Shown: positions 42,722 to 54,900, numbered from the stretch's first letter. The stretch is DNA of 64,000 nt from Bacteroidia bacterium (GCA_030426665.1 JAUHYD010000012.1:1-64000), one strand, 5' to 3'. Notes: generated by a model from the sequence alone, not told the origin. Program-made: numbers and translations.

Positions 42722-43715
42722 GCAACACTACATTGTCTAATAGTAGATTGGTACTCCAAATGAAGGATGCATCCTGTGCGCTATTGTCAAATATGTTAGT
42801 GAAGTTAGTGTAGGAGGACTTGTTATCTACACCAACGGTTGCATTTGTGAAGGTTGTTGCCGCCGGCCAGTTGCTGTCATCGTAGCCGATGTCATACCAA
42901 TTGTCAGGTATCACCCAGTGAATACCATAACTGCTTGCAGTACCTGCAGACGTATTGCAGCCGGTTGAGGACCGGACATTTCCGCTTTCTGTCACACAAT
43001 CCAGATTGGCTATCGGCGATGTGTAATAGGTCTGTGCTTTCCAGCTATTGTCAGTGACGACTACGATATTCCCGGTTGCGTCTTTTATAACAGCCACAAA
43101 CCCTCCGTCGCCGATGTGGTAGCTGTTTCCGTTGTTGCTTTCGGTGCCGATGCCAAGATTTTCTTCCCAGTCCACGCATTTAACCGCGAGCGTAAATGGC
43201 TTTTTAGCCGTGAATCGTACAATGCATGAGTTGAAATCTGTGTATGGCACAGGGTCTTTTCCGACAGGGATGCCATTTACATACATCTCGAAGTAGTTGT
43301 CGGCAAAGATGTAGGTCGTGTACACCTCTCCGTCTGCATCTATTGTCACTATATCTGAGCCTGACAGACCTGCAACGGCCTGTGTAGCATTGCTGTAATT
43401 ATGTCCGGGAACATACCCGTTGTGAAGGTCAGATGCCATTGGGAATAAGCTATTTGTGAAATTAACCTCCGCAGGCACTGTCCATTTCTTGCCGTCGGTT
43501 GACGTAATCGTGCCTATCGAAGCCACACGCTGACCCGCAGCAAACAGGTTGCCTGTTGTGCTAGTTCCTACTCCTTGTGTTACAGAGCCGGAGCCGGTAT
43601 ATCCGCCAGTGGTGGTTGGTGTAGTATTGGAGTTGCCATTATCATCCTTGTTACAGGAAACAATAAGGCCGGTAAGGGCGAAGACGCAGATATGTACGAG
43701 GTATTTGTAATGCAT
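42702..43715 (-). CDS. Surface or periplasmic lipoprotein of unknown function
   Basis: A 337-residue lipoprotein from the ATG at 43715: signal with lipobox (LIVSCNKDD, Cys about residue 19), a Ser/Thr/Gly linker (TTPTTTGGYTGSGSVTQ), then a beta-rich domain. The segment YIFADNYFEMYVNGIPVG is typical of galactose-binding-like modules of Bacteroidota surface proteins, and five Cys occur in the second half (CIVRF, CVDW, CVTE, TGCNTS). No enzyme motif is seen. The N-terminal extension of the longer frame overlaps the neighbouring gene and was rejected. Confidence 0.7.
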   Translation of the reverse strand: MHYKYLVHICVFALTGLIVSCNKDDNGNSNTTPTTTGGYTGSGSVTQGVGTSTTGNLFAAGQRVASIGTITSTDGKKWTVPAEVNFTNSLFPMASDLHNGYVPGHNYSNATQAVAGLSGSDIVTIDADGEVYTTYIFADNYFEMYVNGIPVGKDPVPYTDFNSCIVRFTAKKPFTLAVKCVDWEENLGIGTESNNGNSYHIGDGGFVAVIKDATGNIVVVTDNSWKAQTYYTSPIANLDCVTESGNVRSSTGCNTSAGTASSYGIHWVIPDNWYDIGYDDSNWPAATTFTNATVGVDNKSSYTNFTNIFDNSAQDASFIWSTNLLLDNVVLLRKKVE

Positions 43716-43768
43716 GTTGCCTGTAGGTTTTGTTGCTTCAAAAATAGTCAACCGAAAGCCATTTTGCA

Positions 43769-45439
43769 TTATTCTTTCACTACTCTGTACACTTTGCCGC
43801 TCTCTGTTCGTAACAAATATGTTCCTGATGGCAGATGAATCAAGCTGACTGTAGCGGAGCTGGTTTTGTAAGTTTTCGAGAAAATGAGTTGTCCAACCAG
43901 ATTGAATATTTTTACATTACCAATTGGTTCTGAACTTTTTATGTTGATTAATTTATCAGAAGGATTAGGAAAGATGGTGATTACGCAAAGCTTATCAGGT
44001 GCATTGGTTATACCCGCATGGTGGTTTATTGGAGGGTTGGTGTCAGGGATACATCCGGGGAGGTTATATCTGTAGCGTGCCATAAAGAAAGCCTCGTCTG
44101 TCCCTGGCTTTACAATAACACTATCCCAGCCGAGCAAAAATGAATTGTACACCACATCGGCAGCAACAAATAAATTGCCTTTTTTGTCAACAGTCAGGTA
44201 ACTGGCATCATCACCACCTGACAACAGAGTTGTTGTGTCCAGCAGGTTGCCCGCAGTATCGAAACGGGCTATGTACATCGGGTCAGCCGGTGAAATGGTC
44301 GTGTGTCCGCCTTGGCCGCATACCCACACATTATCACATTCGTCGACAACAAGCTGGCATGCGCTGTGAAGGGCATTGTCTTCTATGGAAGTTGCCCATC
44401 TCGTGTTGCCATCAGCGTCATATTTGGCAGCAAACATTCGTCCATGACCACTTGTCGTAGGTAAAGCAATTGTACCTATGTTCATGTCAGTAAGGTAGCT
44501 GCCGCCAATATATACATTGCCTGCTCCGTCGGCAGAACAACTTACGAGGTTGTTCATAAATGTATCCGCTACTATTCTGTTCGCCCATATTGCGCCGCCT
44601 GTATCATCCAGCTTGGCTACGAAGGGGAATTTTTGCAGGGGTGTAGAGGTATTGACAAGCGTAGTGGCGCCAAAGGATATGTTACTGGATTGGTAGGAGC
44701 CAATAACATAGATAAGGCTATCTTCGGTTAATGCCAGGTCAATTGCTTCGTCATAGTTGTCGCCACCAAACCCCTTAGCCCATATTGGGCTCAGGTCAGC
44801 ATCGTATTTGGCTACAAACAGATCGGTGAGCGTTGGGCTGGGAAGGGTGGTGGTGCCGAATGTGATGCTAAATGAATAGCTGCCTGACAGGTACACCGAG
44901 CCACCTGTGGAAATCTTGATAGAGCGGAGGTGGATACCTAACGGAAGTATATTTACCCAGAGTACACTCCCAGTTGACGATACCTTTGCGCAGAATTCGA
45001 AGTTGGAGCTGGTGCCGCTATAGTAGCCGCCGCCAAATGAAAAAGAGGGGTCTGAGCAGTTCCCGATGAGATATACATTGCCTCTGTTGTCTGCTTCTAC
45101 GTCATAGACAAAGTTGCGTCCATCGAATAGGGGAAGTTCCCACTTATAGTTTCCGAGACTATCGGTACAAACAAGTATGCTCTTTCGACCTATGCCCGAA
45201 AGGTCTTCCAAGGTGTCGGTGCCGAAGATGGCCAATAATGGAATGGCGGGATGGCTTACTGATTGCAGAAGCCAGGGAGCAGCAAATACATTGCCAAATG
45301 TGTCGGCAGATACGGGACCTTCTTCAAGATCTGAACCCGGGCATTCACTACCCGAGACAAATTGCCAACCCTGACCAAATGTTGGCGTCAGAATAAAAAA
45401 AGAACATAGATAGAGCAGAGAACGAAGGGTATTTTTCAT
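43769..45439 (-). CDS. Secreted SBBP/propeller-type protein with T9SS sorting domain
   Basis: A 556-residue protein with a signal peptide (about 1-22, ending TPTFGQ), repeats of the same kind as the products at 243-1955 and 59173-61707 (WAKGFGGDNYDEAIDLALTEDSLIYVIG; WANRIVADTFMNNLVSCSADGAGNVYIGGSY), a GGDDAS element, and a C-terminal T9SS type A sorting domain (TIFPNPSDKLINIKSSEPI to HLPSGTYLLR). It lies 53 bp upstream of the lipoprotein gene on the same strand. A TAnnTTTG-type element (reverse CAAATGTA, 45462-45469) lies 22 bases upstream. Confidence 0.85.
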   Translation of the reverse strand: MKNTLRSLLYLCSFFILTPTFGQGWQFVSGSECPGSDLEEGPVSADTFGNVFAAPWLLQSVSHPAIPLLAIFGTDTLEDLSGIGRKSILVCTDSLGNYKWELPLFDGRNFVYDVEADNRGNVYLIGNCSDPSFSFGGGYYSGTSSNFEFCAKVSSTGSVLWVNILPLGIHLRSIKISTGGSVYLSGSYSFSITFGTTTLPSPTLTDLFVAKYDADLSPIWAKGFGGDNYDEAIDLALTEDSLIYVIGSYQSSNISFGATTLVNTSTPLQKFPFVAKLDDTGGAIWANRIVADTFMNNLVSCSADGAGNVYIGGSYLTDMNIGTIALPTTSGHGRMFAAKYDADGNTRWATSIEDNALHSACQLVVDECDNVWVCGQGGHTTISPADPMYIARFDTAGNLLDTTTLLSGGDDASYLTVDKKGNLFVAADVVYNSFLLGWDSVIVKPGTDEAFFMARYRYNLPGCIPDTNPPINHHAGITNAPDKLCVITIFPNPSDKLINIKSSEPIGNVKIFNLVGQLIFSKTYKTSSATVSLIHLPSGTYLLRTESGKVYRVVKE

Positions 45440-45830
45440 TTTTAAGATTTTGGGAGTTAATCAAATGTAGTATTTTTTAGTCAATGGTTGTCAACTTCAA
45501 AAAGCGGATATTTAAACTTCAGAAAATATGGATTCTGTATGTTTTTGCCATAATTGTTTGCTTGTTTTATGCGGTTAGGTTTTTCGCCAATAGGGAGGAT
45601 GAGTGCATATGTAGTTAGTAATTGGTTTATAGTGTTTGTGTAACTGTTGCGTTTTAATAATTTGATTATCAATTAAATAAATGATAGTAGTAAGTGATTT
45701 TGATTATTGTTTAATATTTGGATTGATATTATGTTCGTGTACAATGCTTCAGAAAATAAATTTATGAATTGGCCGGATGCTTATTACTCGTCACAGCTAT
45801 CTTTGCTTCACAAAACAATAGTGCTGCATA
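45440..45830. other. 391-bp AT-rich intergenic region
   Basis: No supported gene. It lies between two divergent genes (T9SS protein on minus, the UDG-like protein on plus) and should hold both promoters. A 63-residue minus frame (45481-45672) has no homology signal that I can see and is treated as chance. Confidence 0.4.
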
Positions 45831-46457
45831 ATGCCCTGCAATCATAAATTTCACAAATATCTTAATCTCGACACCCTTGACTTTGAGCCGGAAGTATTGG
45901 TCATCGGTACCTTCAATCCGGAATGGCCGGTTAGCAATACCGCCGAGTGGTTTTATGGTCGTACGGGGACAACCTGTTTCTGGGAGGTATCGCCCCGGCT
46001 GTATGGTGAAGACTCCTTGATGGCAGCTACGCCTGCTGCGTGGAAGCAGTTTTGTAACGATAAGAAAATTGCCCTTACTGACCTGATAAGCTCCATAGAT
46101 GATGCCAATCCCGAAAATCCGGTTCATCAAAGAATGTTGGGTGGTTTCTCCGATAATGCCATCATTCATAATTTCGAAGACCTTAACTATGTAAATATAG
46201 TGTCGCTGCTCCGTCGTTTCCCTTCGGTCAGGCAGGTGTATCTTACCCGGAGTGTCACGGAGGCTTTTTGGCGGTATCAGTGGAACCCCGTGGCGCACTA
46301 TTGCAACCGAAATGGCATTAAAGAAGGGGTTTTGCTGACCCCTTCAAATGACTCTTCGGAACATCACATGGAATATAACGGGCATAACCCGTCGGCAAAG
46401 ATTCCGCTGCTGGCAGACTATATACTCATGAAATGGCAGCAAGTGTGGCATATATAA
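45831..46457 (+). CDS. Possible uracil-DNA-glycosylase-superfamily protein
   Basis: A 208-residue cytoplasmic protein. EVLVIGTFNPEWPVSNTAEWFYGRTGTTCFW resembles the water-activating motif I region of UDG-fold proteins (IGT-NP then YG---NxFW), and the later GVLLTPSNDSSEHHM resembles the C-terminal motif that sits over the DNA (LxPSPS-type). The usual motifs are altered, so it may be a divergent family member or a different alpha/beta protein. The GVLLTPS and IGTFNP blocks are the best evidence. The long antisense frame over it looks non-coding. Confidence 0.5.
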   Translation: MPCNHKFHKYLNLDTLDFEPEVLVIGTFNPEWPVSNTAEWFYGRTGTTCFWEVSPRLYGEDSLMAATPAAWKQFCNDKKIALTDLISSIDDANPENPVHQRMLGGFSDNAIIHNFEDLNYVNIVSLLRRFPSVRQVYLTRSVTEAFWRYQWNPVAHYCNRNGIKEGVLLTPSNDSSEHHMEYNGHNPSAKIPLLADYILMKWQQVWHI

Positions 46458-48261
<1,804 letters not shown>

Positions 48262-48296
48262 TCAGGGTCTGTAACCCATTTAATCAAATTGAACCA

Positions 48297-48557
48297 ATGA
48301 ATTTAGAAATATTAACACCCGAGCACAACGTTTTCAGCGGCAAGGTATATGGCATTCAGTTGCCGGGTACCGATGGCTCCTTCGAGATTCTCGAGAAGCA
48401 CGCTCCAATGATTGCATCTTTGGGGAAGGGGAAGATGAAAGTCCTAAAGGACAAGAGCCAGAACAATGTAGAGAACTATGATATCTCTGCAGGTTTTGTA
48501 GAAGTACTGAACAACAATGTAAGCGTTCTTATCGAAGACGCAACGATGCTGGACTAA
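48297..48557 (+). CDS. atpC: F1F0 ATP synthase subunit epsilon
   Basis: An 86-residue epsilon subunit, starting 35 bp after atpD. It keeps the N-terminal beta-sandwich of the family (MNLEILTPEHNVFSGKVYGIQLPGTDGSFEILEKHAPMIASLGKG ... ISAGFVEVLNNNVSVLIEDA) and lacks the C-terminal helical pair, so it is the short form found in many Bacteroidota. A strong terminator follows. Confidence 0.93.
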   Translation: MNLEILTPEHNVFSGKVYGIQLPGTDGSFEILEKHAPMIASLGKGKMKVLKDKSQNNVENYDISAGFVEVLNNNVSVLIEDATMLD

Positions 48558-48582
48558 CTTTATAAAGAGTCCGAAAAGAAAC

Positions 48583-48627
48583 AAAGAAGCAGACCGCCCC
48601 GGAACGGGTTGTCTGCTTCTTTATTTT
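48583..48627 (+). terminator. Rho-independent terminator of the atpDC operon
   Basis: AAAGAAGCAGAC (48583-48594) and GTCTGCTTCTTT (48611-48622) are perfect 12-bp complements; CCCG-GAA-CGGG forms the inner loop and a T-rich tail follows. Confidence 0.95.
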
Positions 48628-48800
48628 AGGTAGGTGACGTATATTGTTGTAAATCAGTTCGTTGTGTTTCTTTGCACATTCTAAAATGAGGCACTTTGTC
48701 ACAATAATTGGTTTGCTGTCTGTTTTTAGTTTCTGCCAACTGTAATAAAGTATTCTGTATTACGTTACCTTATTATCCATACATTCTGTAAACCACCTTT

Positions 48801-49832
48801 ATGAAGCAGATACTTTTAATCTTGCTCGCAGTATTTGCTGTCGGCTCGTGTACACAAGATGTCAGGGCACAGTCCTTTCAGAATAGCTTGTTTGACGCTT
48901 CGCCTATGTCTCTCAATCCTGCATACGCAGGAATGATAGATGGCAGTTTTCGTGCCAATACCAACTATCGCAGTTCGTGGGCGGGCATTGCTGTCCCAAA
49001 TATTTCAATTGGCGGATCGGTGGATGTACCAGTATATACACTCAAAAATGGTGACTACGTAGGTGTGGGTATGCTGATGAGCCGCAGCACTTTTGGCGAC
49101 GGCAACCTTAAAAATTATGTCGGAGTGCTATCTGTCGCCTATCACAAAAGGTTAGGTAGCGAAGCCGCATGGAAGAACGGGAAAGGTAGTCAACTATCTG
49201 TTGGTCTTCAGGGGGGCTATAAACAATCCTCGATTGATTTATCGTCATTGTATTTTAGCGGCACAAACACACAGCCAGGCAGCCCGACTTTCGCTTTAGG
49301 TACGGGTATTGCAGTAAACCTCTATACAGTAAATGGGGGGCTGTCATATTCACAGTCAATAAGTAGCAAATTTAGTTATGTTGCAGGCATTGCGGTTCAG
49401 AATATCAATCAGCCCAATGATGCGCTACTCAAGAAGCAGACCGATGCGGTAGGATTAGCCCCACTATATGTTGGTACATTGGGTGGGAATGTCCTGCTGA
49501 CGAAACGTTTCTCATTACGGCCCGGGCTGGTATTTCAGTCTCAATCGGGCAACAATAACATAATAGCCGGTAGTGAGGTTGTATACAGGGTTTCTATGGA
49601 TGCCAAAAGGAAAACCTCTGTAATGATCGGTCTATGGTACCGTACGGAAGGCTTTGCAATGTTGTCAGCAGGAATAAAAAAGCGGGGCGTCAATATGCGT
49701 GTAGCTTTTGATTACAACATTAGTGGCGTATCTACAGCTAGCAATGGCGATGGAGGTGTTGAATTTGCCATTGGCTTTGTAAACCCCGGCAAGAGTCGTG
49801 CCAAGCGGCATGTGCCATGTACTCGATTTTAG
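48801..49832 (+). CDS. PorP/SprF family type IX secretion membrane protein
   Basis: A 343-residue outer-membrane protein of the PorP/SprF family: signal peptide (about 1-24, ending DVRAQ), then the family start SFQNSLFDASPMSLNPAYAGMIDGSFRANTNYRSSW and a barrel of about 14 strands ending DGGVEFAIGFVNPGK. PorP/SprF proteins attach to or assist secretion of gliding or adhesin proteins with type B sorting domains. No large adhesin gene is adjacent. It is followed 55 bp later by a paralogue with the same C-terminal end (VPCTRF). Confidence 0.87.
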   Translation: MKQILLILLAVFAVGSCTQDVRAQSFQNSLFDASPMSLNPAYAGMIDGSFRANTNYRSSWAGIAVPNISIGGSVDVPVYTLKNGDYVGVGMLMSRSTFGDGNLKNYVGVLSVAYHKRLGSEAAWKNGKGSQLSVGLQGGYKQSSIDLSSLYFSGTNTQPGSPTFALGTGIAVNLYTVNGGLSYSQSISSKFSYVAGIAVQNINQPNDALLKKQTDAVGLAPLYVGTLGGNVLLTKRFSLRPGLVFQSQSGNNNIIAGSEVVYRVSMDAKRKTSVMIGLWYRTEGFAMLSAGIKKRGVNMRVAFDYNISGVSTASNGDGGVEFAIGFVNPGKSRAKRHVPCTRF

Positions 49833-49886
49833 CGGATAGTATCGTTCATCAGCTTATCTATATCATTTTGGTATTTTTGTAGGAAT

Positions 49887-50975
49887 ATGGCCAAATCCTT
49901 TGAATTAAGTAATATGAAATTGTTTACACGAAATAGAGTGTTTGTGAAAGAGACGTACCTCATATTTACTTTCATACTCTTGTTTGGTTGTGGTTATTTC
50001 TCTGCCGATGCGCAGAACTTTCAGAATACTTTGTTTGATGCTTCGCCCATTTCACTCAATCCTGCGTATATCGGTTTAATAGACGGTAACATTCGGGCCA
50101 ATGCCAACTACAGAAGGTCGATTGAAGAGGTGGTTCTTCCATATGTGGCTTATGGTGCTTCGGTGGATGCCCCAATATATAATCTCAGAAATGGTGACTA
50201 TGTTGCCGTTGGTGTCCAGGCTAATCGTGCAACATTTGGAGACGGGAATTTGAAAAACTTCGTAGGCACGGCAGGGGTAGCTTATCAGATGCAATTGGGG
50301 AACATCCGAGCACGCCGTCACGGTAAAGCAAAGCAGCTTTCGATAGGTGTTCAGGTGGGTTATATGCAGTCGTCTGTAGATATGTCAGAAATGTACTTTA
50401 ATAATGGCACCTATTTTAACAGTACTATTTTGCCTTCAGCCGGTAGTTATACGCTCGGCTTAGGGAATTCTGTAGAACTCTACACCGTAAATGCAGGGGT
50501 GGCTTATTCTCAGGCAACCAATAGTTGGTTTAATTATGTTGTGGGTGTTAATGTGCAGCACCTTAATCAGCCCTCTGATGCACTGTTAAAGAAGCAGTCA
50601 GATGCAGTTGGTAATGCGGTTTTGTATGCCGGGACTTTTGGTTGCAATGTTTTGCTGCCACGTGGGTTTTCTTTGCATCCTGCTATTCTTGCTCAGTATC
50701 AGAATGAGCAGTACAATATGATTGCCGGCACCGAAGTCGCCTACTTAGTATTGGCAGGCAAACGCAATACTTCCATTACGGGTGGGTTTTGGTATCGAAA
50801 TGATCAGGTGCCGATCATGTCTGCGGGCATAAAATATGGTGGTTATAGACTCCGTTTCGGGATGGATTTCAATGCTGCAAATGGAAATTCTGACAGAGGT
50901 ATGGAGTTTGCTCTCAGTTTTATCAACCCCGGCCGATACCTTAACCAACGACGCGTGCCCTGCACCAGGTTTTGA
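49887..50975 (+). CDS. PorP/SprF family type IX secretion membrane protein (paralogue)
   Basis: A 362-residue second PorP/SprF protein, clearly paralogous to the previous one: NFQNTLFDASPISLNPAYIGLIDGNIRANANYRRS, DGNLKNFVGTAGVAYQ and NQRRVPCTRF at the end. The N-terminal extension MAKSFELSNMKLFTRNRVF before the signal peptide suggests the later ATG at 49914 may be the true start. TATTTTTG at 49871-49878 could be a -7 element. The end of this gene directly abuts the ccmF fragment at 50988-51160, marking the left edge of the 51-56 kb segment. Confidence 0.85.
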   Translation: MAKSFELSNMKLFTRNRVFVKETYLIFTFILLFGCGYFSADAQNFQNTLFDASPISLNPAYIGLIDGNIRANANYRRSIEEVVLPYVAYGASVDAPIYNLRNGDYVAVGVQANRATFGDGNLKNFVGTAGVAYQMQLGNIRARRHGKAKQLSIGVQVGYMQSSVDMSEMYFNNGTYFNSTILPSAGSYTLGLGNSVELYTVNAGVAYSQATNSWFNYVVGVNVQHLNQPSDALLKKQSDAVGNAVLYAGTFGCNVLLPRGFSLHPAILAQYQNEQYNMIAGTEVAYLVLAGKRNTSITGGFWYRNDQVPIMSAGIKYGGYRLRFGMDFNAANGNSDRGMEFALSFINPGRYLNQRRVPCTRF

Positions 50976-50987
50976 TGCTTGATTTTG

Positions 50988-51160
50988 CTACGCTTCCGGT
51001 GCTTTAGATTTGGTTGTAATTAAATCTCGAAGGCTGATTAAGAAGCCAATCACGCTAGTTCTGATACAATTCCAAAGCATAATGATGTAGTAGGAAATAA
51101 GTGTTTCCAGAATTATATAATCATCCGTAGGGTTTGGTTGAGCGCATTGACCTGAATAGA
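50988..51160 (-). pseudogene. 3' fragment of a second ccmF copy
   Basis: On the minus strand this reads as an intact frame of about 57 codons that matches the C-terminus of the CcmF protein at 55953-58442 end to end (DDYIILETLISYYIIMLWN and the exact ITTKSKAPEA stop). Nucleotide match by eye is roughly 70 percent, with the last 35 bases nearly identical. There is no start codon or upstream domain, and a terminator-like hairpin lies at its 5' side. The homology extends a further 20-30 bases into the tail of the porP gene: the same GCACCA and GATGCTTGAT words occur before the real ccmF stop at about 55926-55947. It is therefore part of a direct repeat of about 200 bp that brackets 51.2-55.9 kb. 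Confidence 0.85.
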
Positions 51161-51164
51161 GACA

Positions 51165-51209
51165 CGAAAAAAGAGAAAGCAGAAGTTCGCAATCCTCCGC
51201 TTTCTCTTT
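51165..51209 (-). terminator. Rho-independent terminator (bidirectional)
   Basis: AAAGAGAAAGC and GCTTTCTCTTT are perfect 11-bp complements. Read on the minus strand a six-T run follows, so it should end the gene at 51242-51670; it may also stop readthrough from porP. Confidence 0.85.
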
Positions 51210-51241
51210 ACTATTGTTTTGTTTAGATTACTATCTGTAAA

Positions 51242-51670
51242 CTAATCCAAACTTGTGAAAAGTTTCGCTTTGTTTATCGTAAAATCCTTGATCTTTTCTT
51301 TATTGTCATCTACATAACTACATTGAAAACTCACATCGCCATTTGTGGTGTCTACAGTGATGTTGATTTCTCCTGCAAGGTCAGGCAAATTATAATCTCC
51401 CGAACTACTGCCTGCCATCCAGTCTGTCGCTACCCATAAACTATTGTATTCATCAAGGAAGCAGATAGACCAACCATCGTTGTGTTTTGATTGTGTTTGA
51501 ATTTGTGTCTGAGCAGGAAAGTTTTCCGCTCCCACGACATTTAATGGCGGGTTTTGAAGGTCGCCACATTTATGAACTAACCAAAAGCCATTTAAACCAG
51601 GGCTGGGTCTAACGGTCAAATGCCATATGTAGGCGCTGTCAAATGGGTGTATTGCTGGATTGTCACTCAT
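51242..51670 (-). CDS. Hypothetical cytoplasmic protein
   Basis: A 142-residue protein without signal peptide or membrane helix. It is Trp-rich at the start (YIWHLTVRPSPGLNGFWLVHKCGD) with a later DGWSICFLDEYNSLWVATDWMAG block and a beta-rich C-terminal half (EINITVDTTNGDVSFQCSYVDDNKEKIKDF). I do not recognise the family. It lies inside the direct-repeat-bounded segment, downstream of the sensor cyclase on the same strand, with 317 bp between them (51671-51987) in which nothing is seen except AT-rich sequence. Confidence 0.6.
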   Translation of the reverse strand: MSDNPAIHPFDSAYIWHLTVRPSPGLNGFWLVHKCGDLQNPPLNVVGAENFPAQTQIQTQSKHNDGWSICFLDEYNSLWVATDWMAGSSSGDYNLPDLAGEINITVDTTNGDVSFQCSYVDDNKEKIKDFTINKAKLFTSLD

Positions 51671-51987
51671 TACTTGAAAATATTTTATGATTGCTCCTAC
51701 TCTGTTAATTCGGTTTTTCGGATACGACCTCCGGCATTTTATACTGTGCTGTCAGTCCAGTATTACAAAGTGGTTACTGGTTCCATTTCCAGGTAGTATC
51801 AGCTGTTGATAGCATAAATGATAGCACTCAAAATCAAACAATCCCTTCCAATATTGGTTCAAGTTCAAGGTTGAAGTGTTGCCATTTGCCAGAGCTATAT
51901 TACGAAACCTAGAGTTAAATATACAGTTTATTCTATTGAAAAAGAACATAAATTATAAAAGTTATCACCAGTTGCTTTTTTGCAGCA
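51671..51987. other. 317-bp intergenic region
   Basis: No supported gene or hairpin. A 65-residue minus frame (51752-51949) has no recognisable feature. The region should contain the promoter of the 142-residue protein gene. Confidence 0.4.
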
Positions 51988-54900
51988 CTATAAGTAATAC
52001 ATTCTCAAATAGCCCTTACCTTTTACCTCATGTTCACCACGATAGTTGCATGTGAATTTGTTTTTTACTAACTCGTAGGTAGTATGAGAGATGTTTATCT
52101 TGCCTGATTCACTGTTTTGTTCCATACGGGCGGCAATATTTACAGTATCGCCCCAAATGTCATAAGCAAACTTGGTAAGCCCAACTACACCAGCTACTAT
52201 ACTGCCGCTATGTATGCCTATCCTGATGCCAAACGTGCTATCTCCGAGTCGGGCTTTCCGCTCTTCCATAAATGCATTTATTTCACGTGCAGCGTTTATC
52301 GCGTTCTCTGCATGCTTGGGATCGGCAATCGGTATGCCCGCCACTGCCAGGTAAGCATCACCGATGGTTTTAATCTTTTCGATATTGTATTTGGCCGTTA
52401 TTTCGTCAAACTTACTGAAACAAATATCCAATTCGTTTATCAACGCTTGCGGACTCATTCGCTCTGCCGCATGGGTGAAGTTTTCAAAGTCAGTAAAAAT
52501 CACCGTTACGTCGTCGTAGTATTTTGCGACGGTTGTGCCGGTAGATTTTAGTTCTTCTGCTACTTCTTCAGGCAGAATATTTAATAACAACTTCTCACTG
52601 CGCATTTTCTCTTTTTCAACTTCAGCTTTTTGTTGTTCGACGACTATGTTCTTCTGAACGAGTTCTTCGGTTCTTTGATTAACCGTATTTTCCAGAACTT
52701 CTTTATCCTTTCTCAGGCTTCGTTCGCGCCACTTGCTGAACATGCGCAAGGCAGCAATAAACAGTAATATGTATATAAGATACGCCAGCCATGTCCTGTA
52801 CCAGGGTGGCAATACTTCGAACGTGTATGTTGCAGGTTGGCTCCAGGATGCATCGGCAACGCGTGCCCTGACTTTAAAAGTGTAGGTGCCCTCGCCTATA
52901 TTGCCATAGGTTGCACTTGTAGTTTTGAGCGCCGGGCTCCATTCTTTGTCGTAGCCTTCCAGAATATAGCTGTACGTTACCATTTCAGGTCTGCCTGTCT
53001 CTATTGCATTGAATTCGATAGTGATATTGTTGTGACGATAAGGTAGCACCAGGTTTTTAGGAGTAGGGTAGAACCGCGAAATGCTGTCGAACGTAATGTT
53101 CCCAAATTTCGTTTTCATGCTGTCTCTTTCTACATCTGTAAGTATTCTACCAAAGCTGTTGTATTCTTCGGTGATATAAGTGGGGGAAACATTGCTTTCA
53201 ATTGTTGCACGTGCGGGCTGCGTTTCTTTCGGGTTAGAATGAAGCGCACCAAGACTGTTCCAGGATATGTTTTCCTGATTAATCTTAATGCCGCTTACTA
53301 CTATTATTGGTGAAAGCGTGTCGGGGAGAAGGGCACCCGGGTCAAATCTTACTAAGGCTGTTTTTTCTGCACCGGTGCCGGCCCAAATAACTCCTTTGCT
53401 GTCCACTATCATGCCCGGTTGTCCCACGTTAATGTCTTTAACAGGATAACCCGTAGCGGAGTTGAAGTTTTTTACATTAGACAGTTGTGTAAGGTTTTCA
53501 GCAGCAGTGAATGTGGCAATTCCTTTGTTAGTACCTACCGCGATTCTGCCATCGGGCAACTCAATAACCTGAGTTACAAAATCATTTGGCAGCCCATCCG
53601 ATTTCGAAAATTTTCTCAGAAATACATTTCCCTGTTCAGGGGAGCCAAAGCTGTCACTTTTCCCTTCGGAGGGGTGATGAGACAGTATTGTGGTCTTCTT
53701 CAGGTCTTCAGCACTAATCACATTTAACCCGGCTTCGGTTCCCAGCCAGAGGTTTCCCTTTTTGTCTTGAATAATGCTATACACGTTATCGCTGGCCAAC
53801 CCTTGCCCGGCAGCATACGTAAGGAAAGATTTGCCGTCAAAGCGACTTACTCCGCCACCATAGGTTCCGCACCAAAGCGCCCCCTCGTTGTCTTCGGCAA
53901 TACACATGATTTTATCGTTTGCCAGTCCCTGAGCGACAGAAAAGGTTGTAAAAGACTTGCCATCAAAACGGCATAATCCCCCTTCGTAGGTCCCAAACCA
54001 AATAGTGCCGTTTCTGTCTTCTTTTATGCACATTACCTTATAATTAGCCAGACCATTGGCGGTAGCGTAAGTAGTAAATGCATGTCCGTCGAAACAACTA
54101 ACGCCACCCCTATTCGTTCCGAACCAAAGATTTCCCTTGCTGTCTTTAGTTATTCCCAATACAGAATTTTCTGCCAGCCCCTGGTTGATTGTGTAGGTAG
54201 TAAATGACCTGCCGTCAAAGCAGCAAACGCCACTATCATCCGTGCCGAACCAGAGGTTATTCTTGTCATCTTCTGCAATGCAGTTTATTTTATAGTTTGA
54301 TAGTCCATGTTTCTGAGAAAATTTCCTGAATGCTTTTCCGTCATAACTAATGATTCCGTTTCCAAAAGTGCCCAACCAAAGATTCCCTTTTCGGTCCTCT
54401 GTTATACTCTTTACGGCGTCATTAGAAAGCCCATTATCCTTAGAGTAGCTGGTGAAAGATGTACCGTCATATCTGCATACCCCTCCTCCTTCTGTGCTAA
54501 ACCACAAATCACCGTTATAGCTTTCAATGATGCTCAAAACCTGATTATTCGCCAGTCCGCTATCTACGGTGTACGTGGTAAATGTTTTCCCGTCATAACA
54601 ACTCGCGCCACCGCCATAAGTGCCTATCCAGATTTTCCCGGCTTTATCGGGGCAGATACATAAAACCACATTGTTTGCCAACCCGCTATCTGTGGTATAG
54701 GTAGTAAACGAATTTTCTTCTGCCTTGTCAGACACGTTAGGGCCGTACTTGCTGACTCCACCTTCCACTGTTCCGAACCATAGATTTCCGAATTTATCTT
54801 CTGCTATGCACATTACAGTTTTGTTGGCTAGAACATGGCTCGAAGCAAATGATGTAGCATTTTTTCCGTCATAATAGCTAACCCCGGAAGCGGTGCCAAA

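Noticed and set aside
45762-46298. 178-residue minus-strand frame
   Set aside because: It is antisense to the UDG-like gene and shows no domain, signal or membrane pattern; the plus frame has coherent motifs.
50976-51241. Functional small gene encoding the CcmF C-terminus
   Set aside because: The frame is open but lacks a start, any upstream domain and a ribosome-binding site, so it is treated as a fragment.
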